A DNA stretch of 64,000 nt. Origin: Oasisia sp. SBJ-2009 (taxonomy: Eukaryota > Annelida > Polychaeta > Sabellida > Siboglinidae). The DNA is taken from the NCBI GenBank assembly GCA_964017155.1, contig OZ024865.1:37948926-38012925 (forward strand), in the 5' to 3' direction. The notes below the pieces were generated by a model, which was not told the DNA's origin, did not search any database, and was given only the letters and a program-made list of their open reading frames with translations. This document shows, one piece after another, positions 23,988-34,893 of the stretch. The position numbers were made by a program, and so were the translations under genes. Positions within the stretch are counted from its first letter, which is position 1. Each line of letters opens with the position of its first letter.

Positions 23988-26069
23988 ACTGTCATAAACA
24001 CTTACCTTCACTGACATGTTCTGTGTCTTCCGTGGTCATCTCGAGTGACCTTCCGTGCTGTGAAGCTAAGCTGCCTGTTTCAAGATGAAGAAACAACTTG
24101 GACAGATTAGCAACACGCAGCACGGTGTCAGGAAAACGGTAGTACTGACGATGAACCCGGATATCGTGCCCCATACATCCTGCCACAGGTCTAGCTCATG
24201 TTCTTTAAGCGCCAACATCTGAGACGATATTGCAACTTGCTTTCTTAGTTTTAAGGATCGCATGGATTGTGGATCTGATACGCCAGACAATTCGGCGTGT
24301 TTCTTCATACAATCAGAACCTCTGATATGTTCCACGTTGTCATAGCTCGACCGTGCAAACACATGTTTGTTTCCAGCGGCAACACCGGCCTCTCCCCTTT
24401 TTTCAGTAAGGGTTGTCATCTGTGTAATTATGTCACTGCTGAGAATGACAGGCACAGTACGCCCCCTCTTCCCAACAACTTCGACAACCTCAAAAAGACG
24501 ACACAGCTGCTGTTCTAATTTGCTGAGACCATAGTCACTGCTTGCGCTCGCTGTGTGCCTTTTGTGAAAATCCTGTAGTTTCATCTTGGAGGCTTCGCCC
24601 TGTCTACTTCTGTTGAATAAGATGACCTGTGTAAGAGTAACTGTCTTGGCGCTTTCTTCTGTCGCTGCTGTCAGGATATCGACTTGCGTCTTCGCAGTGC
24701 CTCGAATATACTCAGTCATCTTCACAACGTTCGCACTTGTTGGGAGTGCGTGTAGCTTGTTACGCTTTCCGTCGTGTAGTGTTCTTTGTGCAGGTCCAGC
24801 AATTTCCTCCTTCCACTTAATATCAAGCAGTCCAGCGAAGTTGTCGGCAATCTCGACAGTCTGCTTGTCTCCAGATTCCAACGCAGTAGCTTTCACTATG
24901 GTCGCACATTTCTTTATGGAATGGCCGATTTTCAATGCCAATGATGGCACCTTGAAGATAATCTGACTAGGGGTGAATCCGGCAATATCTTGAACAGCTC
25001 TGACTATGTCAGCTAGTTTGCCAGCATGAATGAAGTCTTGCAGTGACGCATTTGGCTGATTGGCATTTCGCCGTAGCTGCATAAGTAGTCGCCCAAGTTC
25101 ACGGAGTTTGTTTCTGATATGGTTGTGCTGGTCTTTGTCATGACCAACTCTAAGAAACTCCCTTTGTGCTAGTTCCAGGATCAAGCTATCACTCTTCACT
25201 ATCCTGCTAACTGTATCTGAATTCATGGGCATGAGCAATGCTTGCAGTTCATGTCTGACACCTACAGGAGGCGGCATCAGTAACTTGCTTTTGGTCATCA
25301 TGCGTTCATGCAACTGTTTCGACCCCGTGCTCTGAGAAGAACTCGCTGCGTCATGTGTAGATCTGCTTGGTTTCAACAGGCACCGATGTATCCATAAGTC
25401 CTTCATTACATAATACCCGTAGCAATATGGACATGGTCCGTAATCTTCGGCATTTACGTGTCCATGATGAGAGTTCCTCTGTTGTCTCTCTTTACCTCGC
25501 AGTTGTGTAGGTGGTTGCCTAGGTTTCGCAGTTTGCACAACAGTTTCTGTCTAGCTGCTTTGTCTTTTTCTTGTATAAATCCACACACATCGGATTCGTC
25601 AGGGTGACAGGTTTGTAAATGTCTTGGTAACTTTGACTGTGGCTGAAGACAATAACAGCAGTAATGCTTCTTTTCCCATTTTCTAGCTATGTCATCATCT
25701 TTGCTATCGTCCTTCTGCATTTTCCTGGCTCCGTCACGGTGAGTTATGTTCTCTTCCATATCACGTCTTCTCCCAGTCTCCTGTTTTTCGAATTCTTATG
25801 AATCATCTGAATTGGGTACATAGTCACTATCTGAAGATCCTTCATAGATAAATGGATAATTTTCTAAGACATCCTTCCTGCGATTTTTCAATTCCTTCAG
25901 ATTAGAATAATTTCGCATCTCCCGTCTTCCTGTAGGGGATTCATATTCTTCGGATTGCTCTGAGTCTGAGTCCGGTACATAGTCACTACTCGAAGATTCT
26001 TCTGATCGCCATTGATCAGTCTCACTATCCAATATATTGTTCACTTCACGCATGCTACTTCCTGCTACG

Positions 26070-27565
26070 TCTCCAGCTCTCTGCTTCTGTCCCTCTATCA
26101 GACCTCCGTCTCTCTGCTTCTGTCCCTCTATCAGACCTCCATCTCTCTGCTTCTGTCCCTCTATCAGACCTCCATCTCTCTGCTTCTGTCCCTCTATCAG
26201 ACCTCCATCTCTCTGCTTCTGTCCCTCTATCAGACCTCCACCTCTCTGCTTCTGTCCCTCTATCAGACCTCCAGCTCTTTGCTTCTGTCCCTCTTCCGCA
26301 CTTCCATCTCTTTTTCATGCGTCTGTCCCTCTTCCACACTTCCACCTCTCTGCTTCTGTCCCTCTTCCACACTTCCACCTCTCTGCTTCTGTCCCTCTTC
26401 CACACTTCCATCTCTCTGCTTCTGTCCCTCTTCCGCACCTCCGTCTCTCTGCTTCTGTCCCTCTATCAGACCTCCACCTCTCTGCTTCTGTCCCTCTATC
26501 AGACATCCATCTCCCTGCTTCTGTCCCTCTTCCACACTTCCATCTATCTGCTTCTGTCCCTCTTCCACACTTCCACCTCTCTGCTTCTGTCCCTCTATCA
26601 GACCTCCATATCCCTGCTTCTGTCCCTCTATCAGACTTCCATCTCCCTGCTTCTGTCCCTCTATCAGACCTCCACCTCTCTGCTTCTGTCCCTCTATCAG
26701 ACCTCCACCTCTCTGCTTCTGTCCCTCTATCAGACTTCCATCTCCCTGCTTCTGTCCCTCTTCCAAACCTCCACCTCTCTGCTTCTGTACCTCTTCCACA
26801 CTTCCATCTCTCTGCTTCTGTCCCTCTATCATACCTCCACCTCTCTGCTTCTGTCCTTCTATCAGACCTCCACCTCTCTGCTTCTGTCCCTCTTCCACAC
26901 CTCCTTCTCTCTGCTTCTGTCCCTCTATCAGACCTCCACCTCCCTGCTTCTGTCCCTCTATCAGACCTCCACCTCTCTGCTTCTGTCCCTCTTCCACACT
27001 TCCATCTCTCTGCTTCTGTCCCTCTATCAGACCTCCACCTCTCTGCTTCTGTCCCTCTTCCACACTTCCATCTCTCTGCTTCTGTCCCTCTTCCACACCT
27101 CCATCTCTCTGCTTCTGTCCCTCTTCCACACTTCCATCTCTCTGCTTCTGTCCCCCTATCAGACCTCCATCTCCCTGCTTCTGTCCCTCTTCCACAATTC
27201 CATCTCTCTGCTTCTGTCCCTCTTCCACACTTCCACCTCTCTGTTTCTGTCACTCTATCAGCCCTCCATCTCCATGCTTCTGTCCCTCTTCCACACTTCC
27301 ATGTCTCTGCTTCTGTCCCTCTTCCACACCTCCATCTCTCTGCTTCTGTCCCTCTATCAGACCTCCACCTCTCTGCTTCTGTCCCTCTATCAGACCTCCA
27401 CCTCTCTGCTTCTGTCCCTCTTCCACACTTCCATCTCTCTGCTTCTGTCCTTCTATCAGACCTCCACCTCTCTGCTTCTGTCCCTCTATCAGACCTCCAT
27501 CTCTCTGCTTCTGTCCCTCTTCCACACCTCCGTCTCTCTGCTTCTGTCCCTCTACCTCCCTGGTT
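26070..27565. repeat. 33-bp minisatellite (about 45 copies) at the 5' end of the recombinase gene
   Basis: Period exactly 33 bp; the constant part is ctctgcttctgtccctc, followed by either tatcagacctccatct or ttccacacttccatct, giving two alternating unit types. Because 33 is 11 codons, all six frames stay open for hundreds of codons. On the minus strand one frame reads GLIEGQKQRDG/SVEEGQKQRDG and, past an irregular unit near 26312 that shifts frame, it continues without a stop into the AGDVAGSS-MREVNN start of the recombinase's large exon. It may therefore have grown inside coding sequence, but it could equally be 5' non-coding. Confidence 0.9.
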
Positions 27566-27630
27566 CTCTTAGTTGAGAGTCCGATGTTCGTCATGAGTGT
27601 TTTATTTTTGCAATGACCTTGCTTTCTCAC

Positions 27631-27686
27631 CTGGTGTGGATAGAGTTCTCTCCTAATGCCATCTGTGTATCTGACGTGATATTTTC
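27631..27686 (-). other. Candidate upstream exon of the recombinase gene
   Basis: A 56-bp segment between tatatttcag and gtgagaaag, reading KYHVRYTDGIRRELYPHQ. The 'YxVxYxDG ... LYPHQ' pattern looks like a small Tudor/chromo-type beta-barrel piece. It lies upstream on the same strand, beyond the 33-bp array. Linking it to the recombinase is inference. Confidence 0.3.
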
Positions 27687-27699
27687 CTGAAATATAACA

Positions 27700-29050
27700 C
27701 ACCAGTATATATATATGTGGGTCATTCCGAGTGAACGCAACAACAATTTCAGGAATTGGTTGCTGTAATCTCTTAGATTTTTGAATAGATCAGTATGGTG
27801 AGAACCTTTGGTAAGATTAGAAAGAATCCCAAATTTGAGCGTTCTAGCTTAAATAGTTTTCAAGTTACGGCAGTTTGAAAGTTGGGACTTAGACGTTTTT
27901 CAACAGCTTGTTAAAAATTTATTATTTTATTCACATTTCACTAGTCAATAACTTCTGCACCCTGTAGCCTGTGTTAGTGAAATTGTGTAGAGTTGTTCAC
28001 TATAATATAGTGATTACATAATGAATTAAAACATAAATACAGTGTATGGTTAATGTGCAGCAAGTTGATAAACATCATGATTTATTCATAATTTCAATCG
28101 CGAGAGGGTTTTCAGACCCCGATTGTGAGCAAAATACACATACCTTAGACACAAATTGTACATATTTGGTATCTACATGTACGTATGTGCAAATCTGTGA
28201 AATATGGCAGGTTTGGTTGCAGGGCTGCCTACCATTACGGATTTTCCGTAATCATTACGGAATTTGACCTCAGATTACGGTAGTACGGAAACTGCCCCTG
28301 TATTACGGAAATAAGCATATCAGACTTCAGACTAGTATACACATCAAAGAACTGCGACACTGTCCTGACAAGTTCATACCCAGTGGTCTGCCTACGAAAA
28401 TGTAATAATTCACTAGCTGCAATTTATCAGTAAATGAAGCTGGTGGCTGCTGTGGTGGTTGGGCAGGGGGCAAACCCAGAGTAGAGGGAAAGAAACAATT
28501 CCTCAATGCTGAGATGACGAGGGATTTAGTTACAGCCAAGGAATGGGCTGACTGTTGTTACGTCCAGTCTCGGAATAATTGTCAATCTCGAGATTGGACG
28601 TCCGCCATCTTTGCCCGTTTCGGAATCTTTCGGAATTCCGAGATGGGACGGTCAATCTCGGAATACTGCGTATGCGTAGCATGGTAGCTTTTATATGATT
28701 GGCCGTAACTGACCAGTTATCATGGCCGGGACAGACGGACAAGTGCCAGGCATGTCGGCCGACTTGTCAACTCGGTCCTGTTCGAGACATACATCGGGCC
28801 CGATTTTTAGACAATTCGGTCCCTGGTTTTTTTTTGGGGGGGCAGTCATTTCAACATCGATAGTTTCTCGTTCCGGTACTGGACACAAATATATGTGCAT
28901 GTTCTTGCCTCATCCTTATATATTATGTTCTCTACATTAAATTTATGTATGTGCAAGATTACGTGTATATTGAATAGACCAACAATTTACTATCCTATAT
29001 ACATTATGATTAATTTATATAAAAAAATGTGTTACTGTAAAGGGCAGCGT
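27700..29050. other. Spacer with a possible hAT-type end at 28220
   Basis: No gene. At 28220 the word CAGGGCTGCCTACC followed by repeats of attacgga looks like the 5' end of a hAT element, but no partner end or target duplication was found. At 28560-28605 cgtccagtctcg and cgagattggacg form a short inverted pair. Confidence 0.35.
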
Positions 29051-29051
29051 T

Positions 29052-29446
29052 CATGGTCATCAAATTGATTAAATCATTGATTAAATCATTGATTTAATCA
29101 ACATGAAAAATCAAGATATTGATTTTTTCAATTTTTTTCAGATGCTTATGTTGCATGCTACTACCAGTCAGTACCAGTTGATTTAACAGTATTTATTTTT
29201 AAATAAAGTTTAAATTTGTACATAACAACTTTGCTTTAATTCTTTAGAAATGCTAAGAATGAAATGTTCAGCCTATTAGGTATATTATGATATTCCATAC
29301 GTTTATTAATTTTCCGAATTACATATTATTTCTTATGATTGTCGGAATGTTGAAAAAATCGAATAATTCGATTTATTTTAAAAAATCTGATTTATTCGAA
29401 AAAATCTTGATTTATTTGAAAAAATCATGATTTATTTCCAACCCTG
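29052..29446. mobile_element. 395-bp hAT-type MITE with 8-bp TSD GCAGCGTT
   Basis: The direct repeat gcagcgtt stands at 29044-29051 and again at 29447-29454. The enclosed DNA starts catggtcatc and ends ccaaccctg, so the ends read CA(T/G)GGT inward, with imperfect inverted repeats containing aaat-gattaaatca / aaatcatgattt words. An 8-bp duplication and CA-G-GGT ends are characteristic of the hAT superfamily. No coding capacity; it needs a transposase in trans. The left end has drifted more than the right. Confidence 0.72.
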
Positions 29447-30184
29447 GCAGCGTTATACGACAAATTTGACAGGAATGATTTTAGTTCTACGTACGTACCC
29501 CTTTTAGTACTAATCGTACCTAAATATTATTAATCTATGTAATTTACACGTGGACACGATAATTTAAATGGTATCATAACGATTATAGTTCGAGAAAGTA
29601 GCCTAAGGCTGCGCTATATAAGAACTGCCTTTACTTTTACTTTACTATGATCGTTTCATTACAAATTGACGTTACATATTTAATATAATGATGCGCATGT
29701 GACGTATGATATCGCATAGCCGCCCATACTAGGTACATCAGACAAATATGTCCACTTTCATTCAAATTACACCATATGATAGGGTTTATTATGCAGGTTA
29801 CTACAATTTTTTTTTAATTTATTATTTTTGAAGTAATTCCACTTTTTGTGCTCAGAAAAAGGGCGATTTTTGGTATTGAAATCTGTCAATTTCTTGTGAC
29901 CCTGAAGCTGGAGCATTGTGTTTGAGTATATAGGAAAATGGTAATATAATTGCTTCTACTGAAGATATTGGGGTGAAATAAAAAGTTATGTGATCTAAAA
30001 AAACATGTGAATATGCTTTGACCTTGACCTAATTAGTTGACCTTCACTGCATATTTGACTTTTTTCAGAATAACAACATTAATTATATTATAATTAATTA
30101 AAAAATGACTTCTATGCCACATTATTACATAAATATTTTTGATGGCATAAATACTTGACCTATGATTAACATTTGACCTAAGTA

Positions 30185-30628
30185 CTAGGATTAATTACAT
30201 AAAACGGGGAAATAATTAGTAAAAAAGATCAATTATACATGGGGTAGAGTACTTTAAATTATAATTATATAATAATTAATAAATATACTGATTCTCATCT
30301 TGTAAAATGTGAAGTTTTTTGATGACCTATATTTAGCATTTGACCTATTTAATTGACTTTTTAATTAGCAGGAAAGGTCAATTAATAAACTGCACATGGA
30401 ATTGAATAGTTGAAATATTTATAATTATTTTCACCCGTTTTATGTAATTAATCCTAATAAATAGGTCAAATGCTAAATATAGGTAAACTAAATAGGTCAT
30501 CAACAAACTTCATATTTTACAAGATGAGAATTCATAATATATAATTATAAATTAAAGTAGTTAACCCCTTGTATTGTTTAATTGACCTTTTTACTAATTA
30601 TTTTTACCAGTTTTATGTCATTAATTAT
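30185..30628. repeat. Fold-back element: imperfect ~165-bp inverted repeats
   Basis: The left arm (30190-30350) and right arm (30455-30628) are reverse complements over most of their length: acataaaac-gg-aaataatta, ctcatcttgtaaaat-tgaag, tttgatgacctat and atttagcatttgaccta recur inverted. The loop is about 100 bp. AT-rich, non-coding. It could be an old MITE or fold-back element. The flanks contain further gacct/ttgacc words, so the true ends are unclear. Confidence 0.7.
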
Positions 30629-31359
30629 GAAGTAAATATAATGTATGCAATGTTTAGAACCACATGAAACATTATGATCAACCATCAATAAATACATGTC
30701 ATTACAGCATAAATAATAACTAATAATAGCAAACTCAACAGATCAATGCATGACAATGAAGCACAGTTGTCATACTTCACTTGTTTATGGGTGACAGTGT
30801 GGTTACAGGTTGGACAAATTGACTTGAACAAACGAGGGTGGTGGCGCGAACAGGAAAATGTTACACGATCCTTAACTAATCTTATTATTTTACTTGTTTT
30901 TAACCTGATTTACACTACGGTAAGGTACTTAGTAAGAATTGTTAGTTGGTGTCCCCTGATTAACAAAAAATAATAAAAATATACACTAATTGTTTCTAAA
31001 TTTTAAACGTATTCTAGCTTACTTCTATTATCGCCCAGTAAACAAATCGTAACCAAGGTACTGCGACCTGTTAAATGTCATTGAGACTGGTACATAGACA
31101 TAAAAGTTAAACTAAATTTAGTATAACTCTACATTTTAAAAAACAAAAACATTTCCTGGCTTGGGTCTGCCTAACATGGCCTCATAAACGGTGCTGCTCT
31201 TTGTGTGCCCAGTGTAGGCCCTGGGACGAAGACCCTACATTTCCATTTCCAGTACTTCTTCTATACTATATTCCTTTTGTTCCTGTTCTTAGCACATAGC
31301 AGTACCATCCATGCTGTTGCACTTCTTGACAATCAGGAACAATACATACATTTTACAGG

Positions 31360-34300
31360 ATGTTTTACCTAAGTGTTGTTTTTCTCGTGATTGCTTTTGC
31401 AGAGATTAAAAACAGTACAAATAACCATTGTAAAACCCCACATGAAAGCTTGATAAATAGATCAGTACCAGAAATCTCTCTCATCAAAGCATTATCCATC
31501 AACTTGCATCATAAACCAAGGACATCCAGAGCAAACCCCAAAAAATTCCCACAATACTTCATGTTGTATCTTCTTGTTCTGGCAAATGACATTGAACTAA
31601 ATCCTGGCCCTAGGGCGCCCAAATACCCTTGTGGTGTCTGCCAAAAAGCTGTAACATGGAAACACAAAGCAATTTGTTGTGATACTTGTAACACCTGGTT
31701 CCACACACAGTGTGAAAGCATTAGAGACACAATATATGACACAATGCAAAACTCAAATACATCATGGAACTGTCTAAAATGCGGTATGCCAAATTTCAGT
31801 AGTACCCTTTTTAATTACGACGACATTGAACATTCTGAAAACATATATCAGCACATCTCAAATTCAAATGACAATTCCATTCAACTTCCGTCAACACCAG
31901 CTGGGTTAGGACCCCCACTTCATACATCTTCACCTTCCAGTCAGAGAAAACAGCACAGTTACACCCATATTCCCAAAACAAAAAACCCACTGAGAATCAT
32001 CAACCTAAACTGTCAATCACTAAAAAACAAGAAAGCCGAATTTTTATCACTCATTGATAGTACAAAACCAGACATCATTATTGGCACAGAATCCTGGCTT
32101 AGTAACAGCATATCAGACACTGAATATTTCCCTGACAAATTTAATGTTTATAGAAATGACAGAAATGAAGACCAGAGAGGAGGTGGGGTATTTGTTGCAG
32201 TGAGTTCTGACCTGATTAGTGAAGAAGAATTTGAACTAGAGACAGACTGTGAAATTATTTGGATAAAGATCTGCTTAGCTGGTTGTAAACTGCTTCATAT
32301 ATGTGCCTACTATAGACCTAATGTAAATGACGAAAACAGCTTAGAACAGTTCGAAATATCATTAAACAGAGTAAAACAAAACCAACACATATTCATTGGA
32401 GGAGATTTCAACTTCCCAGGATGGGATTGGCATAACGAACTGTTAAAATCAAACTGCCAAAATGTATCACTACATGAAAAATTCCGAAACATTCTTGATG
32501 ACTTTGGCCTTATACAAATTATACATAAACCAACAAGAGGAGATAACACCCTGGACCTAATGATAACAAACAATCCTACTAACATAAACCGAACAGAAGT
32601 ACTACCAGGAATTTCAGACCATGACTGTTGCTACACAGAACTAGACATAAACCCAATGAAACAGAAACAGAAACCGAGAAAGATTCCCCTTTTCAATAAG
32701 GCGGACTGGGAAAATTTCAGACAACAAATGAGAGAAGTAAACAAAACTCTTCAAAATTGCTATGAACAAAACAGTGCAAATACATTATGGTGTACATTTC
32801 GGGATACCATTGTCAAAGGAGCTGAAATGTACATACCATCCAGAATGACTAAACGTAGGGATGGATACCCTTGGATAACACAAACATTAAAGAAACTTAT
32901 GAGGAAAAGGGACAGAATGTATAAAAATCACAAGCACACTCCAAAATACAAAGACCTAAAACGAACTATACAGCAACAACTAAGATCTGCCTACTGGAAC
33001 TATGTAAATGAGATTGTCACCTCTACTGATGATGGTACTCAAAAACCAAGTTATGCTAAGAAATTTTGGACGTACATGAAACACTGCCGTACAGACCACA
33101 CAGGGGTATCACCACTCAGACAAAATGGAATCCTACATTCAAACCCCACAGCCAAAGCAGAGATACTAAATCAACAGTTCCAGTCAGTCTTTACAGATGA
33201 CCAATCTCCTCAAGAAACCAATCTATACAATTCAACTCTACCAGAAATGCCAGACATAGAAATTACAGAAACTGGTGTACTAAAACTCCTGCAAAATCTT
33301 AAACCCTATAAAGCCCAAGGACCAGACAACATCCACCCAAGAATTCTAAAAGAGTTAGCTGTTGAAATTACCCCATCACTTACCTTAATCTTTCGGAAAT
33401 CATATGAAACAGAAGAAGTCCCCAAAGACTGGTTAAAAGCAAATGTCTCACCTATCTTCAAACATGGCCAAAAATACCTTGCTTCCAATTACAGACCCAT
33501 CTCCTTGACATGTATAGCAGTAGTTAGTAATATAATGAAACATGCACAGTCACACAACATCCTTTACGACCTTCAACATGGCTTTCGATCTCGTGTGTCA
33601 TGTGAGACACAACTCATGCAGTTCACAAACGACCTAGTCACAAATATGCAATCTGGCGCACAAACGGATGTCATAGTGATGGACTTTTCTAAAGCATTTG
33701 ATAAGGTCAGCCATACCAAACTAGTTGACAAACTCCATCACTATGGCATCCAAGGCAAAACAAATTCCTGGGTTAAAGCATTCTTAACCGATCGATCACA
33801 AAGAGTACTGATAGAGGGCGAGGCTTCTTCTGAAGTGCTTGTAACATCAGGAGTCCCTCAAGGTTCTGTACTTGGTCCCTGCCTATTCCTTTTTTACATT
33901 AACGACATTCCAGACAATATTACTTCTACAGTTAGACTCTTTGCTGATGACACCATAATGTATATAGCTCTTAAGCCTAAGATAAACACAGCTGCACTCC
34001 AGGAAGACCTTAACACACTCGACAAATGGACACAAAAATGGAAAATGAGTTTCAACCTTGAAAAGTGCCATGTCATCCCTGTTACAAGAAATAAAACTAT
34101 CACTAAAACCCAGTACATTCTCCACGGACAACCACTTCAAACTGTTTCACAAGCTAAATATCTTGGCCTAACCATAACATCTGACCTTCGGTGGAATGCC
34201 CACATAAATAGCATCTCTTCAAAAGCAAATAGATCATTAGGCTTCCTCCGCAGAAATCTAAAAGTATCATCAATCCAAATAAAAACTCTTGCTTATTTCA

Positions 34301-34755
34301 CCTTTGTTAGACCTATCCTGGAAAATAGCTGTACTGTCTGGGACCCTTACACCGCTACACAAATAAATAAACTTGAAATGATACAACGCCGAGCAGCTCG
34401 ATATGTTTTACATCGCCACCATAATACGTCAAGTGTCACCAATATGCTCCAGTCATTAGGCTGGAGATCCCTAGCAGACCGTAGAAAAGATGCAAAACTA
34501 TGCATGTTATATAAAATATCAAATGACCTAGTGGGCATACCTGCAAATAAATATCTAATTCCTTCAAACACAGTCACTAGAAAGCAACATTCATTGTCTT
34601 ACGTTATCCCTCACTCCAGATGTAACTACCACTTGTATTCTTTTTTCCCAAATACCATTCGACTTTGGAACTCCCTCCCCCAACATATTGTAAATAAAAA
34701 CAGCCTTGATTCTTTTAAGAGCAATATCCAGACTTTCCATTATTCCACCTTTTAG
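31360..34755 (+). CDS. LINE polyprotein: PHD finger, APE endonuclease, reverse transcriptase
   Basis: 1131 codons. Residues about 10-85 include a hydrophobic start and NDIELNPGPR. Next comes a PHD-type finger (CGVCQKAV ... CCDTCNTWFH ... CLKCG) at about 90-145. The endonuclease runs from LRIINLNCQSLKNKKAE to SDHDC (with GTESWL and GGDFNFPGWDW). The reverse transcriptase has YRPISLTC, MDFSKAFDKV, SGVPQGSVLGP and FADDT (about 33940-33954). Between ISLTC and QHGFRSR the spacer is about seven residues shorter than in relatives, lacking the usual CKLLEHI segment, which suggests a 21-bp in-frame deletion. The C-terminal end (TIRLWNSLP...SFKSNI) is complete. The protein would nick DNA and copy its RNA; the deletion makes activity doubtful. 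Confidence 0.87.
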   Translation: MFYLSVVFLVIAFAEIKNSTNNHCKTPHESLINRSVPEISLIKALSINLHHKPRTSRANPKKFPQYFMLYLLVLANDIELNPGPRAPKYPCGVCQKAVTWKHKAICCDTCNTWFHTQCESIRDTIYDTMQNSNTSWNCLKCGMPNFSSTLFNYDDIEHSENIYQHISNSNDNSIQLPSTPAGLGPPLHTSSPSSQRKQHSYTHIPKTKNPLRIINLNCQSLKNKKAEFLSLIDSTKPDIIIGTESWLSNSISDTEYFPDKFNVYRNDRNEDQRGGGVFVAVSSDLISEEEFELETDCEIIWIKICLAGCKLLHICAYYRPNVNDENSLEQFEISLNRVKQNQHIFIGGDFNFPGWDWHNELLKSNCQNVSLHEKFRNILDDFGLIQIIHKPTRGDNTLDLMITNNPTNINRTEVLPGISDHDCCYTELDINPMKQKQKPRKIPLFNKADWENFRQQMREVNKTLQNCYEQNSANTLWCTFRDTIVKGAEMYIPSRMTKRRDGYPWITQTLKKLMRKRDRMYKNHKHTPKYKDLKRTIQQQLRSAYWNYVNEIVTSTDDGTQKPSYAKKFWTYMKHCRTDHTGVSPLRQNGILHSNPTAKAEILNQQFQSVFTDDQSPQETNLYNSTLPEMPDIEITETGVLKLLQNLKPYKAQGPDNIHPRILKELAVEITPSLTLIFRKSYETEEVPKDWLKANVSPIFKHGQKYLASNYRPISLTCIAVVSNIMKHAQSHNILYDLQHGFRSRVSCETQLMQFTNDLVTNMQSGAQTDVIVMDFSKAFDKVSHTKLVDKLHHYGIQGKTNSWVKAFLTDRSQRVLIEGEASSEVLVTSGVPQGSVLGPCLFLFYINDIPDNITSTVRLFADDTIMYIALKPKINTAALQEDLNTLDKWTQKWKMSFNLEKCHVIPVTRNKTITKTQYILHGQPLQTVSQAKYLGLTITSDLRWNAHINSISSKANRSLGFLRRNLKVSSIQIKTLAYFTFVRPILENSCTVWDPYTATQINKLEMIQRRAARYVLHRHHNTSSVTNMLQSLGWRSLADRRKDAKLCMLYKISNDLVGIPANKYLIPSNTVTRKQHSLSYVIPHSRCNYHLYSFFPNTIRLWNSLPQHIVNKNSLDSFKSNIQTFHYSTF

Positions 34756-34855
34756 ATATAACTAGTTTTATTTTTTTATTTTTTTTTGCACGCATTACTT
34801 TTTACATGCACAAATTACGGCTCTGATACACTGCAATGCACCCAAAACGAAAAAA

Positions 34856-34892
<37 letters not shown>
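34856..34892. repeat. AT microsatellite in LINE 3' region
   Basis: (TA)n with one 'cat' interruption. Confidence 0.85.

Positions 34893-34893
<1 letters not shown>

Larger units (their letters stand above)
22666..26053 (-). pseudogene. Tyrosine-recombinase (phage-integrase fold) gene with zinc fingers and Myb/SANT end, broken copy
   Basis: Minus-strand exons: 26053-24006 (large), 23688-23626, 23311-23249 and 22871-22666, with GT-AG borders and matching phase. Order: acidic SDYVPDSD/SDYVPNSD repeats; a first Cys2His2-like finger (CCYC...RHLQTCH); a second (CPYC...LWIHRC); the recombinase core (LFNRSRQGEASKM with its Arg; GKRGRTVPVIL; HVFAR; KLRKQVA; MGHDIRVHRQYYR with the His and Tyr boxes); acidic exons; and a KRKAWTKDE...SWNNIKDYL Myb/SANT-like end. 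Breaks: an in-frame TAA at 25796-25798, a frameshift near 25455 and a one-base frameshift near 24185 just before the catalytic Tyr box. The usual Arg-Lys-His appears as Arg-Lys-Gln. I recall similar multi-domain proteins in fish and invertebrates. Whether this was a host gene or a Crypton-like element is open. Confidence 0.72.

Noticed and set aside
26012..27616. Forward frames of 400-534 codons rich in Ser/Pro/Cys
   Set aside because: Translation of the 33-bp minisatellite in all frames; no conserved flanking domain on the plus strand.
28220..28400. hAT element starting CAGGGCTGCCTACC
   Set aside because: No inverse partner end or 8-bp duplication was found, so it is kept only as a possible fragment.
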